From assembly GCA_946894095.1 (NCBI GenBank), contig OX335643.1, positions 8,853,036 to 8,917,035 of the forward strand: 64,000 nt of DNA, given 5' to 3'. Every line of letters starts with the position of its first letter. Positions within the stretch are counted from its first letter, which is position 1. Below, in pieces: positions 1 through 9,271 of the stretch. The DNA comes from Incurvaria masculella (Eukaryota; Arthropoda; Insecta; Lepidoptera; Incurvariidae). The translations under genes and the position numbers were made by a program. The notes below the pieces were generated by a model. That model saw only the letters and a program-made list of their open reading frames with translations, was not told the origin of the DNA and did no database searches.

Positions 1-129
1 AAATTTTGTGCATTAAATAAATCAACTGAGAGCTACCTACTTTCGCACGTTTTGAGTTTTTTTATAACTTATCTTACATCTATGATATAAGCCTCTAAAT
101 ATTTGTATCATAATGTTTAAGAGGGTCAG

Positions 130-310
130 AAGAATATTTCTTAATTTGACTGAGGATACAGGGACGAGTCATATAATGGAACTCGATCACGTGATTAGGT
201 TAGTACCATCTCATTGGATGAAAATATGGTCTAAGCGGAAATAAAAAAAAACCCTGTGTTCCATTCAGTTAAATGCAGCCGTGCTCATAAAGGGAAAGTC
301 CTAGCATATA
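130..310. repeat. Dispersed repeat family B, left half
   Basis: This stretch resembles segments near 22850, 33950, 41050, 43170, 43520, 50200 and 57700 (shared words such as TTCCATTCAGTTAAATGCAG and GTGCTCATAAAGG, in either orientation). The copy is cut at 310 by the mariner-type element and resumes at 2877 with the CCTTCGAGAATG part of the same family. It has no coding potential. Bases 1-129 before it are AT-rich and show nothing I can name. Confidence 0.6.
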
Positions 311-750
311 CAGGGTGGTCCAAAAATCGTGGACCAAACGAAACAGGGAGGTAGAGGGGGTTATTTGCAGAAAAAACTCTCTTTGTGATAGGGTCCTATC
401 TTGATCTCCTTAAAAGTTATGACAATTTGAATGTTTTTGAATGATATTCCAAAATTTGTAAGAAGTAGGCAATTAAAAAAAAAGGGGCAACTTAAAAGAA
501 TAATAAATTGTGTATAATTAATTCTGGGAAATGTATCATTACTACAAAAAATATTTTGTAACAGTAGGTATCACTTTTTCATAGTAATTGCATTTTATTT
601 GATATTTTTTAAGCGTTACGAAAAATTATTTATAAATTTATGACCTTACTGTGAAAAAAAAATGTATGGCAAAAAAATGACCCGTTATCAAAAAAACTTG
701 CCTATTTAATGCTAAATAAAATGTGGTATAAAACATTAGGTTTTTGTGGC
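311..750. repeat. Left terminal inverted repeat of the DD41D element
   Basis: It matches the reverse complement of 2438-2874 nearly base for base, including an AT-rich inner part (for example AACTTGYCTATTTAATGCT near 700). Similarity fades at about 745. An arm of this length is far longer than the roughly 30 bp typical of mariners. Confidence 0.85.
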
Positions 751-850
751 AACTTTTTTTATAATAAATTTTTCTTCATAGCAAAGTCTAAATTAAGATT
801 AATCAGAGGATATTAAAATAAAACATTATTAAATTCGTACATTTTATTTT

Positions 851-1951
851 CTACAAAAATTGTTCAAAATGCCTCCCTCTAGCAGCGATGCATGCACGAC
901 ATCGTCTAATGAAATTATTTCTTAGTCTTCGAAATGCGTTTCTGTTGCGTTTCACATTTTCAATCGCTATATCGATTTTAGCTCTTAACTCTTGCACTGT
1001 TAAGTTTTCTTGCGCGTACACCACTTCTTTCAAATATCCCCACAAAAAAAAATCAATAGGGTTTAGGTCCGGAGATCTCGGTGGCCATTGGATTGTTCCA
1101 CCTCGACCGATCCATCGATTTGGATACTAACCGTTTAAATGTTGGCGGACCGCCCGAGCGTAGTGTGGTGGCGCGCCATCGTGTTGAAGCCACATGTTCT
1201 CCACCAAATCCTCTGGAATTTCAGCTTGGCGCAATAATTCAGGTAAATCGTTTTGAAGAAATTCTAAATACAGAGCGCCGTTCAATCTTGGTGGGATTTC
1301 CAACGTTACTAGCTGTCCTCCAATGATCCCAGCCCACATGTTGACGCCATACTGGTGTTGGAAGTTGTCATTTCTAACTATGTGCGGATTCACAACAGCG
1401 TAATAGTGCAAGTTGTGAATGTTAAATATTCCTAATCTTCTGAAACTCGATTCATCAGACCACAAAATTTTGTTGAAAAATTCAGGGTCAGCTCTATGAC
1501 GTTGTAGCATTTCTCTGCAAAACTGCACTCTGTTTTCAAAGTCTGCAGGGAGTAAAGCTTGAACTCGTTGTATGTGATACGCATGTAATTGATTTATCTT
1601 TGCGAAACGTTGTACTACCGTTTTTGGAATACCCAAGTTTCGGGATATGCGACGCTGACTCGTAGTGGGGTCCATTTCCAGTTCACGGAGTACTTGTTCT
1701 TCTTCGCGATCATCAAGAATAACTGGCCGACCACGACCATCTCCTGCATGATGTTGACCAGGCAAGTAACCTCCCGTGTAAGCAGCGTGTACGCGAACAA
1801 AAATCCTGTGGTCGGGAAAGCGGTCACGGTTCGGATAACGACGGCGATATTCCCTGGCAGCAGCCCGAGCATTTCCATCGCAAAACCCATAGAGGTAATG
1901 CATTTCTGCATACTCTCGTTGGGTGTACTCCACTCTTCTTACATCAGCCAT
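851..1951 (-). pseudogene. DD41D transposase with one premature stop
   Basis: The reading frame from ATG at 1951 to the stop at 851 is open for 366 codons except for a single TAG at 1127-1129. The N-terminal part (about 60 residues, starting MADVRRVEYTQREYAEM) looks like the helix-turn-helix DNA-binding region found in insect transposases of this group. The catalytic triad is visible: D in ILWSDESSF, D in LQHDGAPPHY and D in SPDLNPIDFF. Counting the stop as one residue, 41 residues lie between the second and third aspartate, as in the DD41D (rosa) group; that assignment rests on family knowledge. The frame stays open to 2224 upstream of this ATG, but that part has no recognisable content. The protein as written would lack the last catalytic residue, so the copy is inactive unless the stop is read through. 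Confidence 0.85.
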
Positions 1952-2437
1952 ATCCAGCCAAGTCGGATAGTCAGGCAGGCAACACAAAGTCCGTATAGGC
2001 AAGCACAAGTCACAAGAAGCCAGTATATCACAGAGTCCGTATAGCAAGCGTGGGTCACAAGTTAGGGGATCACAAGGTCCAAGTAACAGCAAAATTAGTC
2101 GGGAACATAAACAGAAAACACGTGCGCCGTAACAGGTAGGTAGCGAGTAACTAAACCGGTTAGAGAGCACGCCGCGCAGATAAGCAACAAAAGAATTCCA
2201 CGCAGCAGAGAAGTGAGCAATCATTATTGTTCCTTAGTGTGAAAAGGACACATACAGGTAGTATCTTTCTCTCTCTTTCTCTCAAACAAATATTAGAAGA
2301 GATAGAGCCGACTGTTGTTGCTATCTCTGTCGATACAAGTCGATATAAGTCATGGAAAACCCAGTCTGTTTTTTTTTACTAGGAATCCGCTAATTTACCT
2401 TAATTTAGGCTTTGCTATGAAGAAAAATGGATTTAAA

Positions 2438-2874
2438 AACCACCAAAACATAATGTTTAATAGCACATTTTATTCAGCATTAAATAGACAAGTTTTTTTG
2501 ATAACGGGTCATTTTTTTGCCATACATTTTTTTTCACAGTAAGGTCATAAATTTAGAAAAAAAATTTCGTAACGCTTAAAAAATATCGAATAAAATGCAA
2601 TTACTATTAAAAAGTGATGCCTACTGTTACAAAATATTTTTTGTAGTAATGATACATTTCCCAGAATTAATTATACACAATTTATTATTCTTTTAAGTTG
2701 CCCCCTTTTTTTTTAATTGCCTACTTCTTACAAATTTTGGAATATCATTCAAAAACATTCAAATTGTCATAACTTAGAGATCAAGATAGGACCCTATCAC
2801 AGACAGAGTTTTTTCTGCAAATAACCCCCTCTACCTCCCTGTTTCGTTTGGTCCACGATTTTTGGACCACCCTG
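2438..2874. repeat. Right terminal inverted repeat of the DD41D element
   Basis: It is the inverted counterpart of 311-750. The outer 65 bases are essentially identical to the left arm; further in there are short indels, such as a four-base difference near 2778. Confidence 0.85.
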
Positions 2875-2876
2875 TA

Positions 2877-2950
2877 TAACCCAATTCCTTCGAGAATGCG
2901 GTGTCTTGGCTTATATTAAAACAGTGTGTGTGGTATCACAGAATAAGTAC
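2877..2950. repeat. Dispersed repeat family B, right half
   Basis: This continues the repeat interrupted at 310. It contains CCAATTCCTTCGAGAATGCG followed by an ATATTAAAACA segment, matching the right part of the copies at 43170 and 50250 (read in inverse there). Confidence 0.55.
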
Positions 2951-3376
2951 GTGGTATTATTTATTTATTTATTTATTAAGCCAGTTTACACATTTTTATA
3001 AATAATCCTTATAAATTACTTTTACATATATATATTTTTTAAATGTCACCCAGATTTTGGGCTTGCTGGCCTCCCATGTGGACATGGGGTGCAGCGGTCA
3101 TAAAGTTCCCCGGTTGACCAGACCTACTGGGAACCTTGGTATCATTATCCTTAGTTTAGTACAGATTTTATATAGTTTTATATTTATACAGTATATATAA
3201 ATATATTAACTTTCTGCTGTAACATTACTTGCAGTGTATTATAATACTTATTAAATATTATACAGATAAAAAAGGAGGAAAAACTAGCTTTGACTATATT
3301 TGTTTAGACAACATTTTGTTTGTGTTCTGATTCAATTCTTAGCTGTTAATAGCATCTTAGTCTTAACTGCAGTCCA
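2951..3376. other. Non-coding stretch with a TTTA microsatellite
   Basis: It begins with TTTATTTATTTATTTATT (2960-2978), which could be the 3' tail of a minus-strand CR1-like element, since these end in short tandem repeats. A GC-richer patch at 3045-3135 (GGCTTGCTGGCCTCC) may be retroelement 3' UTR. I see no gene. Confidence 0.4.
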
Positions 3377-3772
3377 TTATCTACGATCTTGAGCGATTCT
3401 CCACCAGTGCGGACCAGCTGCGCGCAGTTCGTCACTCCAACGTGTAAGCGGTCTAGCGACACTTCTCACTCCTTCACGGGGGATCCATTCAGTTGCTAGT
3501 TTGCTCCACCTTTCATCAGGGCATCGTAAAATATAGCCGGCCCATTCCCATTTTAGTTTTTTTGCTAGTATGATTACATCTTCAACCTTTGTAATGTTCC
3601 TTAAGACCTCGATCTTGATTTTCGATCTTCTTGTGGTGCTCATCATACTTCTCTCTATTTGGTTTACTCTAATCTTTTCGGCTTGTTTTTCAGTTAATGC
3701 CATTTGTGCTCCATATGTCATGATAGGTAGTATAGTCATGTTAAATATTTTTCTTTTTATTGACGTGGTGTG
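3377..3772 (-). pseudogene. C-terminal fragment of an RTE-like non-LTR reverse transcriptase
   Basis: About 132 codons resemble the extreme C-terminus of RTE-clade endonuclease/reverse transcriptases that are abundant in Lepidoptera: a TYGAQ motif, then KLKWEWAGYILRCPDERWSK and a final TRWSDEL...WWRIAQDR block. The catalytic reverse transcriptase core and endonuclease are absent, so this is a 5'-truncated, dead copy. I infer the clade from the order of these conserved blocks. Confidence 0.75.
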
Positions 3773-4407
3773 ACCCACAGCAAATTTACGCAGGGGTTTA
3801 CTTATGAAAGCGAAAGCGAAAAGTTTTCCTGTGCGCCGCTGTCAAACTGTATACAGAAAAAAAGTAGGCATCTTTTTTCTACACATAGTTTGACAGAACG
3901 AAACAGGAGAACTTCTCGCTTTCCATTTCGAGTTAACCAAAACGAGTTAGTCACACTTTCGCCTGACGTCATCAAACATCAAATGTTATAGGTATATGTT
4001 AAGAAAGAAAGAAAAGAAAAATTATTTTGCAGATTTTTACAGTGTTATATAAAATTAGAAATTACTACTAAACAGTTTAAGTTGAAATTGTGAGTATAAT
4101 AACAATAGTGTGCAAAAATGGCCATGGCTCAGCATGCCAGGGAGGTACGTAAATTTGTGTATGAATGAAGGGTGTGAAGATGTGTGATTGTGTGTGAATT
4201 ATGTGTGTATTTTAAGTCTGCAATCTGTATATGTCTGTGCTTTATGTTTGTTTATATCCGGGTAATATGTGTTTGAATATATTCCGTCAGGTGTTGTGTG
4301 CCTTCGGTGTTTAGTGTATATATATATAGTGCAGTAGGTTAAGGAGTGGTTCACGTAGAAAAGCGCATTTCTTTTGTTTGAATATTAATGCTATTTTATT
4401 TTTATTA
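3773..4407. other. Non-coding interval with a small palindromic repeat
   Basis: Bases 3795-3930 contain an imperfect inverted repeat (GAAAAGTTTTCCTGT against ACAGGAGAACTTCTC, TGTCAAACTGTAT against the inverse TAGTTTGACAG). It shares the AACTTCTCG / CGAGAAGTT words with the foldback at 21120-22032. Bases 4090-4350 are TG-rich and may be 3' UTR of the non-LTR element that follows on the minus strand. Confidence 0.4.
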
Positions 4408-5313
4408 TTATTTTATTCCTCTTTGCTGTTTCAGAAGTAGTTTCCTGCACGACATTTTAAATGCGTGCAGACCACCCAGCGCCCTGGTGGGTGGTGGGAT
4501 ATCATTCCAACATTTCGATGCTGCATATTTGAAACTACCTCTGAAAGCGGCTGAGGAATACTTAGGTATTTGTAGTGTGAAAAGTTGTGCTCGTGTATTG
4601 TACCTATGCGTGTCCTGGGTCCAAATAAGTTTCTTGTACAAATATTCCGGTTTCTGTGTTTTAACTATTTTATGGATCATACACTGAAAGTGGAGTTTTC
4701 TGCGTGGCTTCATTTTCAAAATACCTTGTTCATTATATATAGGTGTGACGTGAGCTCTTTTCGGTATTTTATAGCAGTATCTTAAGCAGGCATTCTGAAC
4801 TCGCTGTACAGCTCGTTCCGTACGACTCAGTAGGCAAGGGCCGTACACAGAGTCGCAGTAGTTCAACTGTGATAGGACTAATGACTCGACCAGAGCTCGC
4901 CTCACATCTTCGCTCAAATAGTTCTTTATTTCATATAGTACTTTAAGCTTATAGAAACAACTTCTAATTTTGTTCTTGATGTGTGTTTCAAAGCGAAGCT
5001 GAGGGTCTATTATAAGACCCAAGTTTCTAGCCGATGTCACAAGCTCCACACCAACACCATTTATGGTGATTTTTGGATCACATTCCAATATTCGTTTTGT
5101 TTGATTTTTTGTACCTATAATGATGACCTGGGACTTGGAGGGGTTTAGGACTAGACTATGCTCTTCTACCCAATCGGACAGTCTAGCCAGGTCTTCGTTG
5201 ATTTTATCGACTGCTTTGTGTGTTGCGCTTGGGTGGAATGAGAGGGTTATCTGAGTGTCATCTGCAAACATGTGACCATGACAGTGCTCCAGTAGTGAAG
5301 GTATGTTTGAGGT
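4408..5313 (-). pseudogene. CR1/jockey-like reverse transcriptase, C-terminal third (host of two LTR insertions)
   Basis: The open frame starts just after the LTR insertion at 5314 and includes the reverse transcriptase catalytic motif FADDTQ, then a thumb-like region (VELVTSARNLGLIIDPQLRF, NYLSEDVRRALVESLVLSQL) and a C-terminal tail ending in KQQRGIK at 4408. It is one of three pieces of a single gene: the middle is 7365-7932 and the N-terminal side 19166-19275. If the intervening LTR elements are ignored, the frame runs through both junctions without a stop. Endonuclease and the start of the protein are not found, so the copy was probably already 5'-truncated or decayed. Confidence 0.9.
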
Positions 5314-5539
5314 TGTGCGGGTTGACTGCCTACGGGAAGCTAGGTGAGGTTACTCAATGACGTAGGCAGGTTTCCGCAGCAACACTGTATATTTTCGTAG
5401 ATGTACAAGTGCGTTCTCGTTAGTGGTTACCAGTGAGTAGGTCGAAATGGACTGAGGTGGCAAGGCGGCCGCGCGTCTTTTGTAACCGCGTTCAGCGAGC
5501 TTGTGTGTGTGTGCATCGCCCGCCTGTGTGACCGCAATA
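5314..5539 (-). repeat. 3' LTR of the non-autonomous element
   Basis: It is 226 bp and matches 7139-7364; one substitution was seen (ATCGCCCGCC here, ATCGCTCGCC there). It contains a TGTGTGTGTG run near its left-coordinate end. Confidence 0.85.
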
Positions 5540-7138
5540 CATCTCCACCCCTAAAAAAATCCTCCCTTACGTTGGTCTGTACGGGAGTTACATAGTTTCA
5601 CAAATTATTTTCAATTTACATTTACATACGAACTGTGTCAATCACTTACGAAATAATGCAATGGTTGCAACCAACATGATGTCCACATACATGGCCAGTC
5701 TTGCAGTAGGCTGCAATTCTGCATTTCTGCGACCTGTGTCTGACGTACATTTTTCTGCATTGGCAGCATGACATGCACAATTGCGGCTTGCAGTGGGTCT
5801 GACTTACATTACGAAATTTTGCATCACGCCACTATCAAAGTATACCAACAAGTATAAGTATAGTATAAGTAGATTTTGAACAATAACGTGTCGACTATTA
5901 TACCTCGATTCAATTTAATGTTACATATTACCTAAGTCCCGTTTCCGTTTTATCCTTTCGGCTGTAGCTATTCCCTGGTACCATAGTTACAGTAGCGATC
6001 AGCAATCAATTGACCTACCTACGTACGGACAGGAAATAAAATGTATAATTTACATTATCTACGTATTGACTTACGATAGTTGGACATGGACGTATATAGG
6101 GTTTTATGTGAGGACTTTTGACGATTTCAAGTATATGTCCTCTTTCTAAACAATAATAATACAAAAAATACCATCTTATCATACAATTAGTTAACCTATA
6201 ATGCAAAAATTAAGACGGGGCCCGAGCAAGTACATAGAAATAAGGTCAGCGTCCTCGGTGTCCACATCCAGAATTCGCAGCGTTAGCGGGCTACACGGCC
6301 GCGTGTCATTCTCAAATCGTCCGATGTGTTGATTTCGTCACCACTGGTGCAGGGTTCCGTGGTTGACCTGCGACCAGCGATGAACGAAAACGGAGCTCAA
6401 TCACGTCTGCCGCTGGGGCGTGCTGCCAGGTTGCCGATGAGCACTGTAGCCGTTCTACGAAGGTTGCTCCATCGGTGCGTTCTGTGGCTCTCGAAGCTCG
6501 AAGAACCTCCCTGGGAGACGGATTGTCCTTCCGTGCACATTAACTGCGTCACGCTAATTATGGTAACTTCGCGCCGTGCTGCACAAAAAACAGGTATCGG
6601 CCAACTTGACAGCCATCTCGCTGGTGAGGCCAATAGGGAAAAGCTAGGTGCCGGCCTAAGCGGCATAGTCAACCTTAAAGTAAAGCTCCTTTATGTCGTT
6701 TAGCTGGGCGATATCGTCGGCCTGGCGGTCTTGTCCTTGTTCGTTCTTGTCTGCTTCCGCTGAATCACCCACCTTCTTGTCGTGCTCTACGTTGCTCTTG
6801 ACGAAGTGAAGCAAGGCGAGGCGATGTGTTGCTCGGGGCGCGATGTGTGTGGCGCCGCCGCCGCCACGGGGGCGCGCTGCCACATTGCGGAAACCAACAT
6901 TGCGGCCATGTTGCGAGCCGGGGAGTATCCTGGAGATGCTCGGAGAAGCGTGGCAACATGTTTGCGCTCCGTTGCCGCCCTGATGAACTCGTAGCGTGCA
7001 GTCGGCGCGGGGTGGGCGAGCCCAAACGCCCGCCCCCGGAGATCACTTCTTTCTTCACATCACTCCTTTTGAGTCCGCACTATACGTAGTTTCATCACGT
7101 TGAGGGGTTGCACGTTCAGATCACGTCGGGGTCACCAA
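5540..7138 (-). other. Internal region of the non-autonomous element, no pol
   Basis: On the minus strand it starts with the primer-binding-like site at 7121-7137 and ends with the purine tract at 5541-5556. Short GC-rich open frames occur at 6397-7058, but none shows a zinc knuckle, protease, reverse transcriptase or integrase motif. Mobilisation would need proteins from another element. Confidence 0.6.
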
Positions 7139-7364
7139 TGTGCGGGTTGACTGCCTACGGGAAGCTAGGTGAGGTTACTCAATGACGTAGGCAGGTTTCC
7201 GCAGCAACACTGTATATTTTCGTAGATGTACAAGTGCGTTCTCGTTAGTGGTTACCAGTGAGTAGGTCGAAATGGACTGAGGTGGCAAGGCGGCCGCGCG
7301 TCTTTTGTAACCGCGTTCAGCGAGCTTGTGTGTGTGTGCATCGCTCGCCTGTGTGACCGCAATA
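7139..7364 (-). repeat. 5' LTR of the non-autonomous element
   Basis: It is 226 bp and is followed in plus coordinates by the target duplication AGGT. The putative primer site is immediately to its left, which marks it as the 5' LTR of a minus-strand element. Confidence 0.85.
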
Positions 7365-7932
7365 AGGTGTATAAGCTATATAGGGTAGGGGAGAGACATG
7401 ATCCTTGAGGTACTCCACGGTTTACATTTTTCATTTGTGAGCTGCACATTTCTCCCTTTTCACCTATTGTAACCGTGACCTGTGATCGTCCATGAAGAAA
7501 GCTGCGAAACCATTTCAGGGTCCCATCCGTAGCACCGTAATAGTAAATTTTTGCCAGCAGTAAATTGGTATTTATGGTGTCGAAAGCCCTGGAAAAATCT
7601 AGCAGTACTATGGCTGATCTCTTACCGGCGTCAGCTGCAGTCAACATTTCATCTTTGATTTCTAGTAATGCTGTCTCCGTACTGTGACCTTTCCTAAATC
7701 CCGACTGCGTTGGCGGTATTATAGATTTAGAATAAAGATACTTTGAAATTTGTAGGTTTACTACCTTTTCCAGAACTTTAGATAAGACCGGCAGTATACT
7801 TATTGGTCGCAAATCCTTGTATTCCGTTATGTTTTCTTTTTTGGGGATTGGCTTCACAACAGCAAGTTTCCATGATTTAGGGAACTCTGATGACTGTAGC
7901 GAAATATTCTCAATACGGGTGATGATGTCTAT
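7365..7932 (-). pseudogene. CR1/jockey-like reverse transcriptase, middle part
   Basis: This segment lies between the two LTR elements and encodes the fingers and palm of the reverse transcriptase: KPIPKK, DLRPISILPVLSKVLEKV, QSGFRKGHSTETALL, the first catalytic aspartate in VLLDFSRAFDTI, and RGVPQGSCLSPTLYSLYT. Its frame joins in phase to MFADDTQ at the 5314 junction and to ...LPYTI at the 19166 junction. I see no internal stop. Confidence 0.9.
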
Positions 7933-9271
7933 TGTAGCTGTATAAATTTAAGAGTTTATTTTATTATGTATGAGGTTCCAGGCGAGTGTAGGAACACTGC
8001 CGGTTAAGTCCAAGAATTTATATAAAAAATAATGATAAGCAGAATTACAGGAGAAGCCTCGGCTAGTAGCGGTAGAGCAAAGGGAACCCAGGGTGTGGTT
8101 CTTCCGGTGGTAAGTTAAACTTCTATTCAGCTACATGGTGGTGAATTTGCTGACTGCTATGTTGCTGTCCTACCACCTACATCGGGAAGGGAAGGTGTCG
8201 TGTATGTACCTTGTAACGCCTCCGCCGAGTAGTTGTGTGTAGGATAGCGGTAGGGAAAGGAGGCCTAACCCAGGGAGGAGTTATTAATGTGCACCAAATT
8301 TAACATCATGTTCAGTCTATATTACATGAGACATAAACACAGTACCAAATCTAGACTAGAGCAAGGTGAGGTATAGAAAACTAGACGCTATGCATATAAG
8401 GGTAAGATGGGCTCTGGCTTCGCCTTTCAAAGAGATTAATATCTACATATTTACACAATTTGAATTAACAAAGAACTTATGTCTAACAGACACAACGGAG
8501 GTGATCACCAGAAGTCCAAGGATGTATTTTGCCGCGCTTCCCTGAGCGACTTTAGTGGGGTCCTATCTCACTGATCTTGGGCATATAGTTCCAGGATAGA
8601 GGTGTGAGGGGTACCGATCACAAGAAGGTCTCGCCGAAGATGCGCAGGCGATGGACGTGCGCCGCGGGAGCTCGCCTTGGCTGGTGACGCCTCCGGAAGC
8701 TACGCTCCGCCGCTACGCCGGTGCTCGAGGCCGCACCCGGCCGCCTCTCGGCGTTCCTCGCGGCCCGGACCTGAAGCTCCGCAGGAACCCGGCAGCTTCA
8801 CTCGGCCCCCCGAAGCGCCCGGCCGCGTCACCTGGCCTCCTCACGGTGCTCCACACTCGACATCGGCGTCGCCTAGGTTCCAACCGCCTTTCGCGCGTTG
8901 AAGACACTCGCACACGTTCGTCGGTACTCAGCGCCCAAACTGGAATAGCGCCGCGCGGCTTGCTCAGTCTAGTTATAGAAACCATGGCGCGCGTTTTGCA
9001 ACGACGGTACCGCGCGTGGTGTCAATGCGGTGCTATCCTGCGCCTGTGATTGGTCCGCCGAAGGCGCCATACGTTGAAGTCGCGTGCGGTGCTATCCTGA
9101 GCCTGTGATTGGCCCGCCGAAGGCGCCATACGTTGGGGTCGCGTGCGAGGGAGAAAGGGAATGCTGGCTCGCTACGAATTGCGCGGGAGATCTGTGTTGC
9201 AATGTTGAACCGACGTGTCATAATTCTAGGGAGATTGTACATTAATAAAAGCGTTTCGAAAACATGCTACA
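7933..9271 (-). repeat. 3' LTR of the gypsy element
   Basis: It is 1339 bp with short inverted ends TGTAGC/GCTACA. Near its left-coordinate end the minus strand carries AATAAAA (about 7955-7962), a plausible polyadenylation signal. A GC-rich block at 8640-9050 gives open frames on both strands that I treat as chance. At 9017-9140 a 56-bp unit occurs twice, each with CCAAT on the minus strand. Confidence 0.92.
9017..9140 (-). promoter_or_regulatory. Duplicated CCAAT-containing unit in the LTR
   Basis: The unit GGTGCTATCCTG.GCCTGTGATTGG..CGCCGAAGGCGCCATACGTTG occurs twice in tandem (again at 18911-19034 in the other LTR). On the transcribed strand each unit carries CCAATCACAGG. A paired CCAAT box in the LTR promoter half fits an RNA polymerase II enhancer/promoter element; that role is inferred. 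Confidence 0.45.

Larger units (their letters stand above)
311..2874 (-). mobile_element. Tc1/mariner superfamily element, DD41D (rosa-like) type, complete ends
   Basis: Both ends read CAGGGTGGTCC in inverted orientation and are flanked by the dinucleotide TA (309-310 and 2875-2876), the target duplication of this superfamily. The inverted repeats are unusually long, about 440 bp each. The interior carries one minus-strand transposase gene (851-1951) with a single in-frame stop. The element interrupts a copy of dispersed repeat family B, so it is the younger of the two. The arms differ by scattered substitutions and small indels, so it is not brand new. Confidence 0.9.
5314..7364 (-). mobile_element. 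Non-autonomous LTR retrotransposon (TRIM/LARD-like)
   Basis: Two 226 bp direct repeats (5314-5539 and 7139-7364) flank 1599 bp that encode no protease, reverse transcriptase or integrase. A 4-bp target duplication AGGT lies at 5310-5313 and 7365-7368. The minus orientation follows from a candidate tRNA primer site beside the right LTR (TGGTGACCCCGACGTGAT, minus strand) and a purine tract beside the left LTR (AGGGGTGGAGATG, minus strand). The LTR termini on that strand are TATTGCGG...CCGCACA, so the usual TG start is replaced by TA. Only one difference between the two LTRs was noticed, so the insertion is recent. Confidence 0.85.

Noticed and set aside
8651..9049. 132-codon GC-rich open frame, identical at 18545-18943
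   Set aside because: It lies inside both LTRs, overlaps open frames on the other strand and has no family signature; GC-rich sequence stays open by chance.
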